The notes under the pieces were generated by a model. The model saw nothing but the letters and a program-made list of their open reading frames with translations, had not been told where the DNA came from and searched no databases. Of a stretch of 45,000 nucleotides of DNA, positions 20,864 through 32,700 are shown in pieces (within the stretch, counting starts at the first letter, position 1; every line of letters begins with the position of its first letter). The translations under genes and the position numbers were made by a program. Source of the stretch: Mesostigma viride (Eukaryota; Streptophyta; Mesostigmatophyceae; Mesostigmatales; Mesostigmataceae); contig RPFO01000225.1 of assembly GCA_009746045.1 (NCBI GenBank), positions 282,501 through 327,500 of the forward strand. The letters run 5' to 3'.

Positions 20864-22384
20864 ATGCAATATATGGCGAGCAAACGCTCCTCCGCGCAAC
20901 GCAGCCTGGCGGCTGCGCTCAGCCATGAAAATACGTCTGCAGCTTCGCCCTCTGGCCCCGACGGCAGCGGCGCCACTAGCCAAGCCCTAGTGATCGCGCA
21001 GCCCCCCGGGCTTGCCTCGCCCGCCGCGTCACCTGAACCCAAGCGCAGTGGCCCTGCCGAGCCGACTTGGGAGGAGTACAACTTTGACGCCAGCCACTGG
21101 CCCGGCTTTTTTGACAAGCTCAACGAAGATCGCATCCTGGCCTGCGTGTTTTTTGGATCGCACGCCTCGCTTCTTGAACTGTGCAAGCAGCTCTTCATCC
21201 AGGGTCGCCTCCTCGATGCCTTCCAGAGGCGCGCCTACACTTTCGACCCCCATATCCCCAACCTCCGCCGCCCCCACCTCCAGCAATACGCCCTCTTTAT
21301 CTCTCCTTGGACGCTTCCTGGAGGAGCTTTGGCCCCCACAGCCCCTCACCACCACCTTAACCCGGAATCCTCCATCCGCTCACTCCTTAAGGAGGCCCTC
21401 GAGCAGCACGTGGCCCCCATCGCTGCAGATGTGGCAGCCATGGGCGGCACGCTGACTGCCGAGCTCCCCCTCCTCTCCACCATCTCCACCGCCACCTCCA
21501 CCCTCCTCGCCTCCTCCACCGCCACCTCCCCCTCCTCCGCCGCCATTGATCACCGCCCAGCTCCGCGACATCGACCAGCGCCTCAAGGACAATGCCATCG
21601 CCATCGAGGTCCTGCAAAACACCGCAGGCCTCATGCATGCACCGCCAAGGCGGTGAAGGACATTGCCGCCATGCAAGCCAGCCCTCGCTGGCCCGGCTGG
21701 CGATGCTCCTCCCACCCAGACCTGGGCGGACATGCTTAAGCAACACACCACCTCCACCACCTCCGCCGTTGCAGCACAGCTCCAGCAGCAGAAGCTTGAC
21801 CTCCGCGAGGAGGCCGAGCTCGCCAAGCGCAGCCTTAACGCCATACTCAAGAACTTCGACATGGAGGAACGTGAGAATTCCGAGAAGCTTGCGCACGTGC
21901 AGAGGCACGCGTTTGAGAGCAAAATCCTTGATCGCATGGGCCTTCTTGGTCGCCCACCGCCTTCCCCGCGCGCGCGGGGTACGGCAGGGGCACCCCCGCT
22001 TCTTCTCATCTTTAAGAGCCCAGCGCGGACAAGATTTCGTTTCTCAGACGCCGCAAGCTGCTCGAGAACACTCCCTTCACCGTGGACGACGACTTGACCC
22101 TGGCGCGCAGCAACGACGTACGTACGGCGACGGGAGCGCTAGCTATGGCCGACCTACCTCGAGCTCCGGCAGACCAAGGCGGGACAGCCGGTGTACTGGA
22201 AGGGGGAGGCCATCTACGTCGGCCACAAGCCCTGGCACGCGACCCCAGCTACCACAGCGGCCCCAGCGACTCCAGACGCCCCAACTTAGGGGAATACAAC
22301 AGTAGTAGTGTAGAATAGTTAGACAGTGGCCTTGTACATGCACGCCTACTACAGGCACTATACCAGCTGACTCCTGAACATTAA
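20864..22384 (+). pseudogene. Retroelement copy A with a decayed ORF1-like reading frame
   Basis: The frame from 20864 gives about 220 collinear residues: a Ser/Ala/Pro-rich start, then a globular segment with EEYNFDASHWPGFFDKLNED and LLELCKQLFIQGRLLDAFQR. Frameshifts follow near 21545 and 21660. The coding sense continues in other frames with a coiled-coil stretch (LREEAELAKRSLNAILKNFD) and a C-terminal part reading FLRRRKLLENTPFTVDDDLT near 22040-22100. That tail resembles the RNA-binding C-terminus of LINE ORF1-type proteins. I call it ORF1-like, not certain. A second, inverted copy is at about 35405-36664. The 3' part of copy A is separated from it by a DNA transposon and resumes at 26422. 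Confidence 0.6.
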
Positions 22385-22404
22385 TTAAGGGGACGGGACA
22401 CCCC

Positions 22405-22430
22405 CGAATTTTTTGGCGCCAAAAAATTCG
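22405..22430. repeat. 26-bp perfect palindrome near the transposon's left end
   Basis: CGAATTTTTTGGC is followed immediately by its exact reverse complement, beginning 16 bp inside the left terminus. No equivalent is present at the right end. It could form a cruciform or bind a dimeric protein, which is inference. Confidence 0.85.
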
Positions 22431-23819
22431 CGCCGGAGCCGAAGGTCACAAATTTCACGTGCACGGTGCGCGCACCCCTTGCGGAAGTGGCCATGGCGAC
22501 TGCGTTCAGGCGAAACTACCACACTAGGGCAGGCGAAATGCAAAAATTTTACTCGAATCTAAAAGGAGATGAGTTTATGATGTTAGTTTGTGGCGGAAAT
22601 CAGCTGGTTTACAATATCGCTGATGTTTTTTTATGCCATCGGCATGGGGGGTAATCTGATTTTTTTGGTCGCGCGGAATGAAATAGAATTCATGATAGCG
22701 GCTGTAAAATAGCGGTTTTGGGGGCTGTTCTGACCTTGAAGCAGGCATTAATATCGGTTGCATCGAATTCTAAACCGAGCTGGTGCTTTTTGCCAGATTT
22801 TCGGCCATTATCGGTAAGTAATTGTTCAGACCTGCGCAGTGCGTGTCTGACCTGTCCATGGAAGAACGGCTGTTGTTGCGCGCCTGGGCGAGGGATTTAC
22901 GAGGGCAAGGTACAGATTTGTCGCGAACGTTATCTGCTATCGGTGCTTTCTTCTATGAGCTCATCGTTCGAGGTTTTTTGCGTTCTTTTTGGGCAGTTTC
23001 CGCCAGCTAGCTCGCCGTCGCTTGCCGTTGTGTTGTCGAATACCTGGCAGCTTTAGATTGTTTTCGTTGATGTCGTGATCAGGGCCGCTTCAGTCGCAGC
23101 CTATAGCTCTTCGGGAAGGTATAAGGCATTTCATAAAACGTGTTCTGGCAAGGATGTTGTGCGTATGGACGCTTCTTGTTGTTTGAGAGTGACGCACCCT
23201 CTCCTCACAGGCCGCAGCGGCATCACAGCGCTCATGCGGTGAAGGGCCGCCAATGGTTTCTTTGCATTTTATCGTGCAGGGATGGAAGTGTTATAGTGAT
23301 GATGATGTTGGAGATATTGCATTTGTGTGACTGCATGTAGATAGCTGGCACCAATGGTTGTTTGAGCTTTCCTTTGTTATGATGATGTGACAAGACTACA
23401 ATGTGCTGAGCCAACCATGGTTGACATGCATGACTGCATGCAAGCTATATATACCATGTTCTTACTTGGTTCCTTGCCCTCCATAGTCCCAGTTTGTCAT
23501 CCATGCCGGGGAGGACAGTTTAGGAGGTGTTGTTGTGTTGATTAGCTTGGTTGGCATCAACCTTACACTCTAACCTGGGAGAAACATAGGAAATGCCGCT
23601 TAGGCATGTTAGGGCTACCATCGTCAAGGCTATGCACATATTTACAAGGCTGGCCATGCTGGAGGGATGATGAAGACATATGAGGTGCGTGGCCACCCCT
23701 TTGTACTTTGTAAACATACTCTGCATGGTTTTGGTGCATGTTGGATGGCATATTAAGTGGCACTGTGGGGTTACTAACTTACTGAGTGGTCCTTAGCGCC
23801 TTGTCATGTGGTCATATAG

Positions 23820-24300
23820 GAAACCCATCAACTTGAGCAGTTCTTGTCGCAATGACCCCCCACATTGAGCATGCGTTGCCGTCAGCGTGCAAGAGTTGAT
23901 TATGTGTGCTTTGGTCAGTTTGCAGATGTCTTTGATGAAGAAGGAGGTGCTAGTGTGGCTAAATGGTTACTCTAATTTCCTTGTAGCGTCTACATGGGTG
24001 GCCGTCTTGGAATGGTTGTAACTTGGGCAGTTCTTGTCAGAATGGCGTCAAACCTTGAACATAGGAGGTACCATATGTGCAGAGAATGGTAGTATGTGGT
24101 TTGGCCAGTTTTCATGAGGCTTAGATGTATAAAGGGGTGTTAGTGTGGTTAAATACTAGCTAAAACCTCCCTTAGCTTCGTCACAGGTGGCAATCTAGGA
24201 ATATCCATCAAATAGGGCTGCGCTTGTCAGAATGACCTGAAAATTTGGGGCTGCATGTCCCCCAACCTCTAGTATTTGGGAATATATGATTTGGCCCTAT
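23820..24300. repeat. Diverged tandem repeat of about 180 bp inside the transposon
   Basis: Three units share the order CCATCAA or similar, CAGTTCTTGTC.GAATG, TTTGG.CAGTTT and GTGTTAGTGTGGTTAAAT, starting near 23828, 24003 and 24194. Similarity is low to moderate, so the duplication is old. No reading frame is conserved across units. Confidence 0.6.
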
Positions 24301-24593
24301 TCCATGTGTTTATGATTTGATAATTTTTTTTTTCATTAAAAAAGTACCCTTTTTGCGGGAAAATCCATCAATGTGTGTAAACATGATTATTTTGTGCTCA
24401 AAATTAGGTAGCATTTCTCAAAAGTCAGGGAACTATATGGGAATATATGATTTGGTCCCAATATGTTTGCCCACTGCCCTAGGAAAAATGTGACTAGAAT
24501 AGCGTCTTTTTCTATTTTTAGCGCGTTACCGGTGCCCTGTGGGGGCTAGTACCCCCCCCAAGTGGCTGGAAATTTTTTTTTAAATCATATTAA

Positions 24594-26331
24594 CCCGTGT
24601 TTTTTTACAACGCGATGTATCGCGTTGTAGGGTTAGAACGCGATGTATCGCGTTGTAATCTGACACGTGGCAGGCACAGTAGATACGAGATTTTCGGTCT
24701 GAAACTCGGTGGACGGCCTCCTTACATCCCGTAGAACTCAAGAAAAAATCCTGGTATTTTTTGGATTTTTTTTGTGACAGCTGCAAACAAATATGTACCA
24801 CTGAAATCAGGCATTTTCGCGGGACGAAGGTGAAGACGACGGCGATGGCGGCAGGTAGATCTCGCCAGTTTTCGCGCGAATTTCAGTGGCTGTTGGGTGG
24901 CACGACCATGATGATGCGTTCAAAGGTTGATAATTAGGTTTCTACGAGTTTGTTGAGGTACTGGGGCAAAGGAAACGTAGATTTTTCCAGTTTCTCACCC
25001 AACTTTCATGCGGAACCCCTGGAAACCGGCATACATATTATTACGGCAAGACTCGGGTCTGCTGCGGCACCATGCTTGGTATTTCCATGGTGTTTCGACT
25101 TCTTAACACATGTTTATTCATTCCGAACGCCCGGACTCTCGGCTAAACCGAGATTTGTGCAGACTTTTATTGGGTAGCTCCGGGCATGATGGTGCCTGCA
25201 AATAGCGTAAGGCGTGACCGTGGCTATTGCTACGGTATGCTGTATTTTCCTGGAAATGGCCTCTGCCACCGGCTCAATAGTGCTTGCAGGCGTAAGTATA
25301 TCGTGTTTCTACCTAGTTTCTGCCAGTTTTCCACTTATTTCTACCGACCTCTGCCCAGCCTCTCTAAGACCGCCATCCTACTCGACGTTGCTTGCATGTC
25401 AGCCATAGCAGGCTGCAGTTGTGCAGTATTTAGGTGCTGTATACGTCGTCAAGCCGTGCATATATCGTGAGGATTGGATATTGATGGTTTATACTGCGTT
25501 GATTGTGCAAGAAGATAAGCTAGGTACCCATAATCATGGTGTATAATCATGCGTTGTTAGCATCTTGCCACCATTTGCTAGCATGCATTCCAGCGTCATC
25601 TTTGCCTGCATGTAAGCTCATGGATCACTCAACCTATCCAAGCCTTGCATTACACATGCCTCTTTCTTTCAGTATTGCACACGTTATGGAATGAAAACCC
25701 AGTGCCTCCCTTCCCACGAGGCATGTGCTCAACACGTTGTGAGAGTGGATGATGCTTTGGCTATGGCTGCCTGATTCAGTCATATTATGTCATCCAGTCA
25801 TGATGTTTGATGCATGTTTGATGCTGTATAACTTATACAACACCTATTTTCAACGTTTTGACCCTCCTAGCTCATGATATCCCCGTTTATGGGGCTCGTG
25901 TCGTTGGGTCATGTTGTGAAGGGCTCTCATTTTTCCCACTGCGTTGTACTGCGTTGTAATTGTAATGCTAATAAAAAATAGCTCCAGTGGCCCAATGGGC
26001 CTGAGTTTTGTTTCACAGAGCCTGCATATGTTGCCCATAGCTCGTGCAAGAAGCCAGATTTTTTTCATGAACCATTTGTGAATAAGCACATGACTTGTGA
26101 CCTAGGGTCAACAAATCGCGGTCATGGCCAGACCCCCCTGTATTCAAACCAGTGTATCTCTCTAATGAATCAGCATATTGTAGGTCTGAGTAGCTCAAAA
26201 AATCCTTTGATTTATGGGCTTTCAGGAAAGTATACACATGACTATGAAAAAAAATTTTCCCTAGATGTTATGACGTGTTCTATAAATAGCTTACAACGCA
26301 GTATATCGCGTTCTAAAAAAAAAAACACGGG
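24594..26331. mobile_element. 1738-bp TTAA-flanked element nested in the larger transposon
   Basis: The inverted ends are CCCGTGTTTTTTT and AAAAAAACACGGG, flanked by TTAA at 24590-24593 and 26332-26335. Just inside both ends are near-palindromes of the type AACGCGATGTATCGCGTT, two on the left (about 24610-24658) and one on the right (about 26294-26313). The ends differ from those of the host transposon, so it is a separate family with the same target preference. The interior (24660-26290) is AT-richer and has no frame above about 95 residues. It looks non-autonomous. Confidence 0.75.
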
Positions 26332-26421
26332 TTAATGGTCCCCAATCATCATTGGATTTTTAGCACATGCATAGGTATGGTTTCCAGAAAAGTGCCCTTT
26401 AGGGGTGTCCCCTCCCCTTAA

Positions 26422-26608
26422 TTAGTCATTTACATGTGTGCCCATGACGCGCCACACCCCAGATGATGCCTAGCTTTATTATTTAGTTATCCTGCACATG
26501 ACTACGCAGAGAGCTACTCTCTGCTGAGAGGCCCTGCCCTAGCTTCTGTATAGCCATGATGATCTTCCCCCCCCATGACAGGCTCCCATTAATTAATTAA
26601 TTAATTAA
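26422..26608 (+). mobile_element. Resumed 3' part of retroelement copy A
   Basis: From 26422 the sequence (TTAGTCATTTACATGTGTGC, CCACACCCCAGATGATGCCTAG) matches the minus strand of 35405-35560 in order. In copy B the sequence before it is the homologue of 22330-22380. This shows that the transposon split one repeat. The stretch 26556-26590 then matches 35190-35225 (inverted), and a (TTAA)n run follows at 26588-26608. Confidence 0.7.
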
Positions 26609-27155
26609 ACTCGTGCTCCCGTTGGGGAGTCACGGAGCACCGAAGTGCTTTTAATCCCTGTGTGTGCACTACAGGAGAAAGGGCAGAGACCCCCAGTCTC
26701 CTTCATGCCAAAGGCATGCCACAGCTGCAATCGGGCGCGGCTAGCTAAAAGGACAGGCTAACGATCCGGCAAACTGTGGGTGCAATAAGACCCATGTGAG
26801 CATGTCATAGCAAGGAGCGTGGGCAAGTAATCTGAACATAGCCAGGGCGTAGCATGGCTGTACTAGAACTAGGCTAAGGCTATGGCTGGTTGTGTACCGT
26901 GCGTTGGCGGCACGTGACTAGGTTTGTTGGCACAGCTAGGCAAACATTCTAGGCATGGCTGCCTTAGCGACAGTGACTCCAATGGTTACAAGCTAGGGCT
27001 ATTGCTATTCTAGCCCGCTGGGGGCGTCCACATCTTGTGGTTGATCATCCCATTGGGTTGAGCTTCAGACTCTGGGGGTGCAGGTGCCCTTGGTGCACCT
27101 AGAGCAAGTGTCGTTTACATTCCCACCCTTGCAGGAAGTAGCTTTATAGCATGTA
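26609..27155. other. Non-coding stretch, mostly absent from retroelement copy B
   Basis: About 480 bp here have no counterpart between the matching blocks of the inverted copy. The right end (about 27068-27150, with CACCTAGAGCAAGTGTCGTT and CCCACCCTTGCAGGAAGTAG) matches 35085-35150 inverted. No reading frame looks coding. Confidence 0.5.
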
Positions 27156-27167
27156 TTAAAAGCCATA

Positions 27168-27334
27168 TCAAGGAGACAACCACTGAGCGCAGGCCAGAAA
27201 TCGGGAGAATCCGGACCATGGTAGCTCGAGCCTACCGTTATCTTGTCCGCGTGTTCGAGTCGTTCAGGATGATGAATATGAATGGTGATGGAAATGTGTA
27301 GCCTTGTGCATTGAAATTATGGCTGGCTTCCGTG
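27168..27334 (-). mobile_element. 167-bp retroposon insertion with 12-bp target duplication
   Basis: The insert runs from TCAAGGAGACAACC to GGCTTCCGTG and is flanked by a perfect TTAAAAGCCATA at 27156-27167 and 27335-27346. Other copies share the fixed end (GGAGACAA.C, CAGGCCAGAAAT) but have different opposite ends: about 35250-35404, 36665-36829 and fragments at 20463 and 34365. One fixed and one variable end plus a long target duplication indicate a 5'-truncated non-LTR retroposon or SINE whose 3' end is on the left. Confidence 0.75.
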
Positions 27335-27942
27335 TTAAAAGCCATACCCACGTAAAAATAAACAAAGCCAACGCTAACAAGAGATACCACGACATTTGAA
27401 CAACTACACAGCCGGCATGGGACACTCGATCCACACGGCGGCATGAAGTAAAACAGATCTATATATATTCATCATGGTGCAGGCCCAACTGTGGGAGCAT
27501 GCAATACCGACAACAGAAAGTAGCAAAGGCATAGTGCTCATATGCAGCAAGGCTGCCCCATCGATCGTCTATAGAGGCCACCGATATATAGGCTCGTTTG
27601 ATTGGAAACTCAGTGAGAGCTGCCGGTTTGGGAGAATATATTTTTTTGGAAGGCATCTCTCAGAGCCAGAGGGTGCCGTGCGCTGGTAACAACAGTGTCT
27701 GATGCGCTGGACTGATGGACTGCAAGATGTGGGCTGGAGCCATCCATTGTATCACAACTTGTTGGCTAGCTGGCCTGCCACTGCCTATAGCCATGAAAGG
27801 GTGTGGGTGTATGTACATTACCTGCATAGTGGCGACCTACAAGCACCACACGGCACACCCTCTTTCAGGTGCCAATTAATCCTCATGCGATATCTTATGT
27901 CCTCCTCTATGACTCTGAGGAGGACTCTTGACAAGGCGCTGA

Positions 27943-28227
27943 GCAGTGAGCACGCTCCCGACGGTGCCTTTACCCGGATGCTCCTAGCTCCGCCATAATC
28001 TCCTACTGCATACGTTCATAATCTCCTTCCGGGCATATGAGTTCATATGTAAAGCACCGCACGATGGGGCAGTTTTCTATCAGCCGCGCAGTGAGCACGC
28101 TCCCGCCGGAGCCATTACCCGGATGCTCCTAGCGCTCCGCCATAATCTCCTACTGCATACGTTCATAATCTCCTTCTGGGCGTGCGTTCATGTGTAAAGC
28201 ACCGCACGCTGGGGAAGCAGCTTTCCT
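27943..28227. repeat. 145-bp tandem duplication
   Basis: Two copies start GCAGTGAGCACGCTCCCG at 27943 and 28088. Both contain CCGGATGCTCCTAG, CATAATCTCCTACTGCATAC and TGTAAAGCACCGCACG. The short frames in the flanks (27474-27689 and 27702-27998) are not recognisable, and neither continues across the duplication. Confidence 0.85.
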
Positions 28228-29709
28228 GCAGCCCCGGACTAGCACCCCGTACCTTCTTCCGCTATGATGCATCGCCGCCTCCACTATGTCGGCCTAACTG
28301 CATGAACGGATCACGAGGCTGCACGTATGACGGCCGCCCCGCCTCATTATATATACACTACGTTGCCGCCTGGGGATCACTCTGTAAAGGCCAGCTTGCG
28401 CGGGTAGGCCCCTCCCGATCCTCCTTTGGGTCATACGCACTCAAGACGCGCTCATAGCTGACAACGAGGTCAGCGGCCTCTGGGTACGTATATGCCGGGA
28501 CACGAGGTGCGGGCCATGATTCATCTCACTAGCATCGCGTACATGTTCTTATGTACTCACCTTTTCCCACACTGCAAGGAGGGGCTGCGTGGTAACCCGG
28601 ATTATGACCGAAACGGCGGTTGCATATGCTTTAAGTTTCGCTTTCTGAACTCTAGAATTAAGCACGCTGAGCGTGTCAACCAGCCCGCTTTCCAACCTTT
28701 TTCTCGGGAACCTTTAGCTCCTCCACCGCGCGGCTGGTTAATGTGCAGACGCCTCACGCCGGCGCCCCGAGGTTTACTATTTGAAAAGCCCGTATGGCAT
28801 GCATGCCTGTTGGAAGTGGCAGGGACTTGTATCAACTTGGGTATCCGTTTTACGTGCATAACGTAAATTGATTGAAAGGGCAATATCGTCGCCGAAGTCT
28901 CCGTAGGAGTGGCAGGTTACGGGCATTAATTAAACCTTTTCGGTCATCGCAATTTTCACATTAAGCCCAGAGAAAGTTTAACAGATCAGACATAAACCTT
29001 CCAAACATTCTGAATGATCTGCTCGTCACACGTTGCTGCGTCCTTCTTCTTTGAAAAAAAGTATTGTGATGGACTGTGATGGAGGAATTGAAGCTCGATG
29101 GGACTTGGCGATGGATCATCCATGGATGCCGGATGGCCTCCGCAGTCCGCGCGCCTTGACAGGACAGGCACATGTGTCGTGGGCTCGTGGCCCAAGCGGA
29201 AACGGTTTGTCGTGGACTACAGTATACTGCTGCCACCTGGATGCCGCGAACCACGCCAAGGCCCCGTCACCTGCTGGTCCATGCCCACGTCATCGTGCTG
29301 GCTAGCCTCGTGGTCTTACCACCTGGCCGCCCATATCCGGTCACCAAAGTTTTGATCTTCCACCCTACTAGATTAGTATTTCACGGACAACGCACTTGTT
29401 TCTGCCAGTCGCGTCCGTTCTCCGCAGCAAGCGTGCCTGGCAAGCGTGCTCCGACTCCTGAGAGTCCTGTCCCGCGTCCGACTGTGAAGTTTCTTCCCCG
29501 CTGTCTCGGAGACTAATTGGACATGGAAGCCCCACTGCGATTAACGTCGGTGAGATTGAACAGCTGGTTGCAGGGATTCTCGGTGTTGCGTGCAACGGGA
29601 TCGTATGCTTAATCTCCCACAAGAGCTGTCTCCATGGGAGCGGTGCTAGAGCCAATCTAAAGTGGAGTTTGGAAACGAAACCTGAGACGCGAAATATTAT
29701 CTAGTTCCC
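28228..29709. other. Intergenic region upstream of the EF-hand gene
   Basis: Several frames of 90-125 codons exist on both strands (for example 28492-28866 plus), but codon usage and composition differ from the GC-rich exons and none resembles a known protein. The promoter of the EF-hand gene should lie in the right part. I found no convincing TATA box or other element. Confidence 0.4.
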
Positions 29710-32700
29710 ATGGGCAATTCATTTTCCTCGTCTGCACTGACGCAGGCTGACATTGAGGAGGTTCACAACAGTTGCGGAGGGAAATGTATGTAGTTTTTTT
29801 TGTTTCACTATGCGTTCCGTTTTTCCATTTTCTCAACAAAGGTATCTCACAACCCGCGTTGGCACGCGTTCTTCCATGGCCCACGCGCCCTTGCAGTTAG
29901 TCATCAGGAGATCGAGGCATTATACAAGCGATTTCGGGAATTGGACCGTAACGACTCAGGCTTCATCAGCCCTGATGAGTTCCTTTCGGTCCCTGAGATT
30001 GCAGTCAACCCTTTGTCGCACGTACGTATAAATTTGCTGTATTTTCTGCTTGATACATTCAAACGCGTGTTCTGTGTCGGCGTGTTCTCCTTACCACAAT
30101 GATCCTGTCGTCAGGCTGCGCACATACTCATAACGGGAATTACGAATAGATCGCTCCGGGCCTGGTTGCATTTTGCTGCGCGTGGTCTCGAATATGCGGC
30201 ATCGTCCTACAGCGCCTGATCCGAGTTTTCGAGATGGTGAACTTCAAGGACTTCGTCCTGCTGCTAGGAGCGTTCAGCAGAGCCGCCTCCCGCGAGGAAA
30301 AGCTTGAATGTAAGAAATGTCATGGGCGTGAGACCATGCGCTCTCCACAAAGTGGCCACTAGCTCCGCAAGGACCGCTGCATTTGTCATCGTTCTTGCCT
30401 ATAATTCTGTTTGGGAGTCTCAGCTATGTTTACTGAGCCTCCTGCCCGCTTACTTTCATACCGGATTATGAAATTAACCTCATGTGCCCTGCACCCTGCA
30501 TGCCTTTTTTATACATGCCTTGTCATGTCGCCCGCCCCAACCACGGTTGCATGATCTCGCCTGTCGCACACGCCACCCTCGATAGCCCCATATTGCTTCT
30601 CCCCCATATTGCCCCTCTATTGCCCGTCGCATCCCACCCGCTATTGCCGCATATGGCTTCTCCGTGCGCCTTGTTCTACATCGTTTTCTGTGCACCCCTG
30701 GTCGCACCTGCAACGTCCATATCATCTGCAATCTGCAACATACTGGACTCCTCACGCCCCACCCTCTCTCGCCCCGTGCCCCTTCTTCCTCCTCATCACA
30801 CCCTCGCCTGTCGCCCAGTGCTTTTCCAACGCTGCACGCCTTACATCCCACCCTCTCTTGTCTCTTGTCATGCATGGCTTTGCTTGCCCAGTCATCTTCA
30901 AGATCCTGGATGTGGACGGCGACGGCATGCTCTCCCGCGAGGACGTGCTGCACACACTCAAGGCGATGGCGGGCACGTTCACGCCCCCTGAGAAGCTGGA
31001 GGTGAGCGGGGCATGCGCTCCTTTGCGACAAATGGTGAGCGGTCTTGCTACAGTGGTCTATGGTGGTATGGTCTCTGTTGCCTTGCTACCAGCCGGCGAA
31101 CAGATGACGGGAGAGGTAAGCGGTGCATGCGCTCCTGAGTGACCTGTTGGCGCTGTGCTCATATGGGGAGGGTTTGCGAGGGGGACGCCCCATTCTCTGG
31201 TCATGGATGACAAGCGCCATAAATAGGGTGATCAACGGCTCTGCACCTGGGCTGTGGGATATTCTGACATGGTCACTTTGTCAAGGTCAGAGCTGTGTTG
31301 TTAGGAGCCCATGATTTCCATGGGCTACCGCTTTGGTAATCATTGGCTCCTACCAACACAGCTTTGACCTCGACAAATGGACCATGTCAGAACATCCCTC
31401 CATGGCCCATGCGTGTTGTCAGGCCTTTGGTCTAATGGTGCGGTGACTGCCGTGCACTGTATCGCCTTGCGCGCAAATGCTTCTGCTGGCGGCATGTGGT
31501 ACTCGGGCCTGGTCAGGCGGCAGCGCTGATCTGGTCTGCTCTCGGGGTGCTCTCCTCCTTGGTCCGTACTTGTGGGCCACCTGGCTCGTGCACCCCCCCT
31601 GCAGGCGGTGTGTGACCTGGCGCTGGACGAGGTCGGCGTGGCACCTGGCGATGGCATTTCGCTTGACCTCTTCATGCAGGTGCGTGCTCTGGTGCTACGG
31701 CTTTGCAAGCCAACCCCCATTTGGAAGGGTGGCGGATTGCAAAAATATTCCGCTCCAAAATGATATGCTCGCAAGACAGGTGCGTGCCAACCAGGCAGTT
31801 GTTTCACGAGGTTGGAGCTCCGATTGTAGACTGGGTGTGAACTGGGGGGGCGCTGTGTGAGGCTGTAGCCAGCGAAGCGGCAAATTGCGACAGGCATAAC
31901 TTCGAGAGCGTGAAAGGGCCAAAGGGTGGAGAGGCTCCTCATCTGAAACTGGTGGGATTCCTATCTGGATGACGTCCAAGGTGTGCACTTGGGTCTTGTC
32001 CTGTGCGCGTGCCTCCTGCGTTCTTTTGTTGCCCTTAGCTTTTTTGTTCGGTGGTCGAATTCTCCTTGCAGTGGGCAGCCAGTGATTGCAGGCCTCCTTT
32101 CCTCTGTTTTCGGCGCCCTTCAGATGCCGGCTGCTGTCTTCCCCGCCACCTTTGCCTGTAGACGATATGGTTGTGGTGAAGCTGTCCATGTCCCTGGCTG
32201 TGCCTTGCTGGGGGTTGGCCACGTTTCGCGTTGAGCGGTATACCTGATGTCTGGGCACCAGGTACCTGGTCCGTGCTCTGTCCTTTGATCGTGTGAGCTA
32301 CTTGCTGGGGCCATCACGATCAACCCCTTCACAGCGCGGCCGCACCGCGCCTGCGTGCTACCTGTCTCTCTCTGTGTTGGTTGCCGGCACAACGAACATC
32401 TCCTCACGACTGGATCAGTATCTCAAAGGAAATTGGTGTTCACCCCTCACCCAGTCCCCGTACGCCTACCAAAGTTCCGTCGTTTGCCCACAACCTGGTA
32501 TCTTTATATCCGCATGCGCCACCTGGTCCGCTGCCCGCTGCCTGGGATGGGATAGTGGCATAGTGCATGAGATGAGCCACCCAGGATGCTTACGTGGGCC
32601 GTCGCATGCCTTGTGGGATGCTCATGCCTGCTGCTCTGCCAATCTCCCTGCCGACATACATCCTCAGGTCATGGCGGACAACGATGTGAAGATGCAGATC

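Larger units (their letters stand above)
22389..26417. mobile_element. 4029-bp TTAA-flanked DNA transposon, non-autonomous
   Basis: The ends are 16-bp inverted repeats, GGGGACGGGACACCCC on the left and, inverted, GGGGAGGGGACACCCC on the right, with one mismatch. Each is flanked by TTAA (22385-22388 and 26418-26421). A TTAA target and G/C-rich ends starting GGG are typical of the piggyBac superfamily. No transposase with a recognisable DDD catalytic core is visible: the longest internal frames are about 110 residues and unlike any family I know. It is therefore probably non-autonomous. It interrupts retroelement copy A, and copy B shows the uninterrupted sequence. A second element is nested inside. 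Confidence 0.75.

Noticed and set aside
22718-23056. 112-codon frame inside the TTAA transposon as a transposase
   Set aside because: Too short and without a DDD catalytic pattern or zinc-finger end. Overlapping frames are equally long.
28492-28866. 124-codon plus-strand frame as a gene
   Set aside because: No recognisable domain, an equally open antisense frame, and no splice partners. Composition differs from the GC-rich exons of the window.
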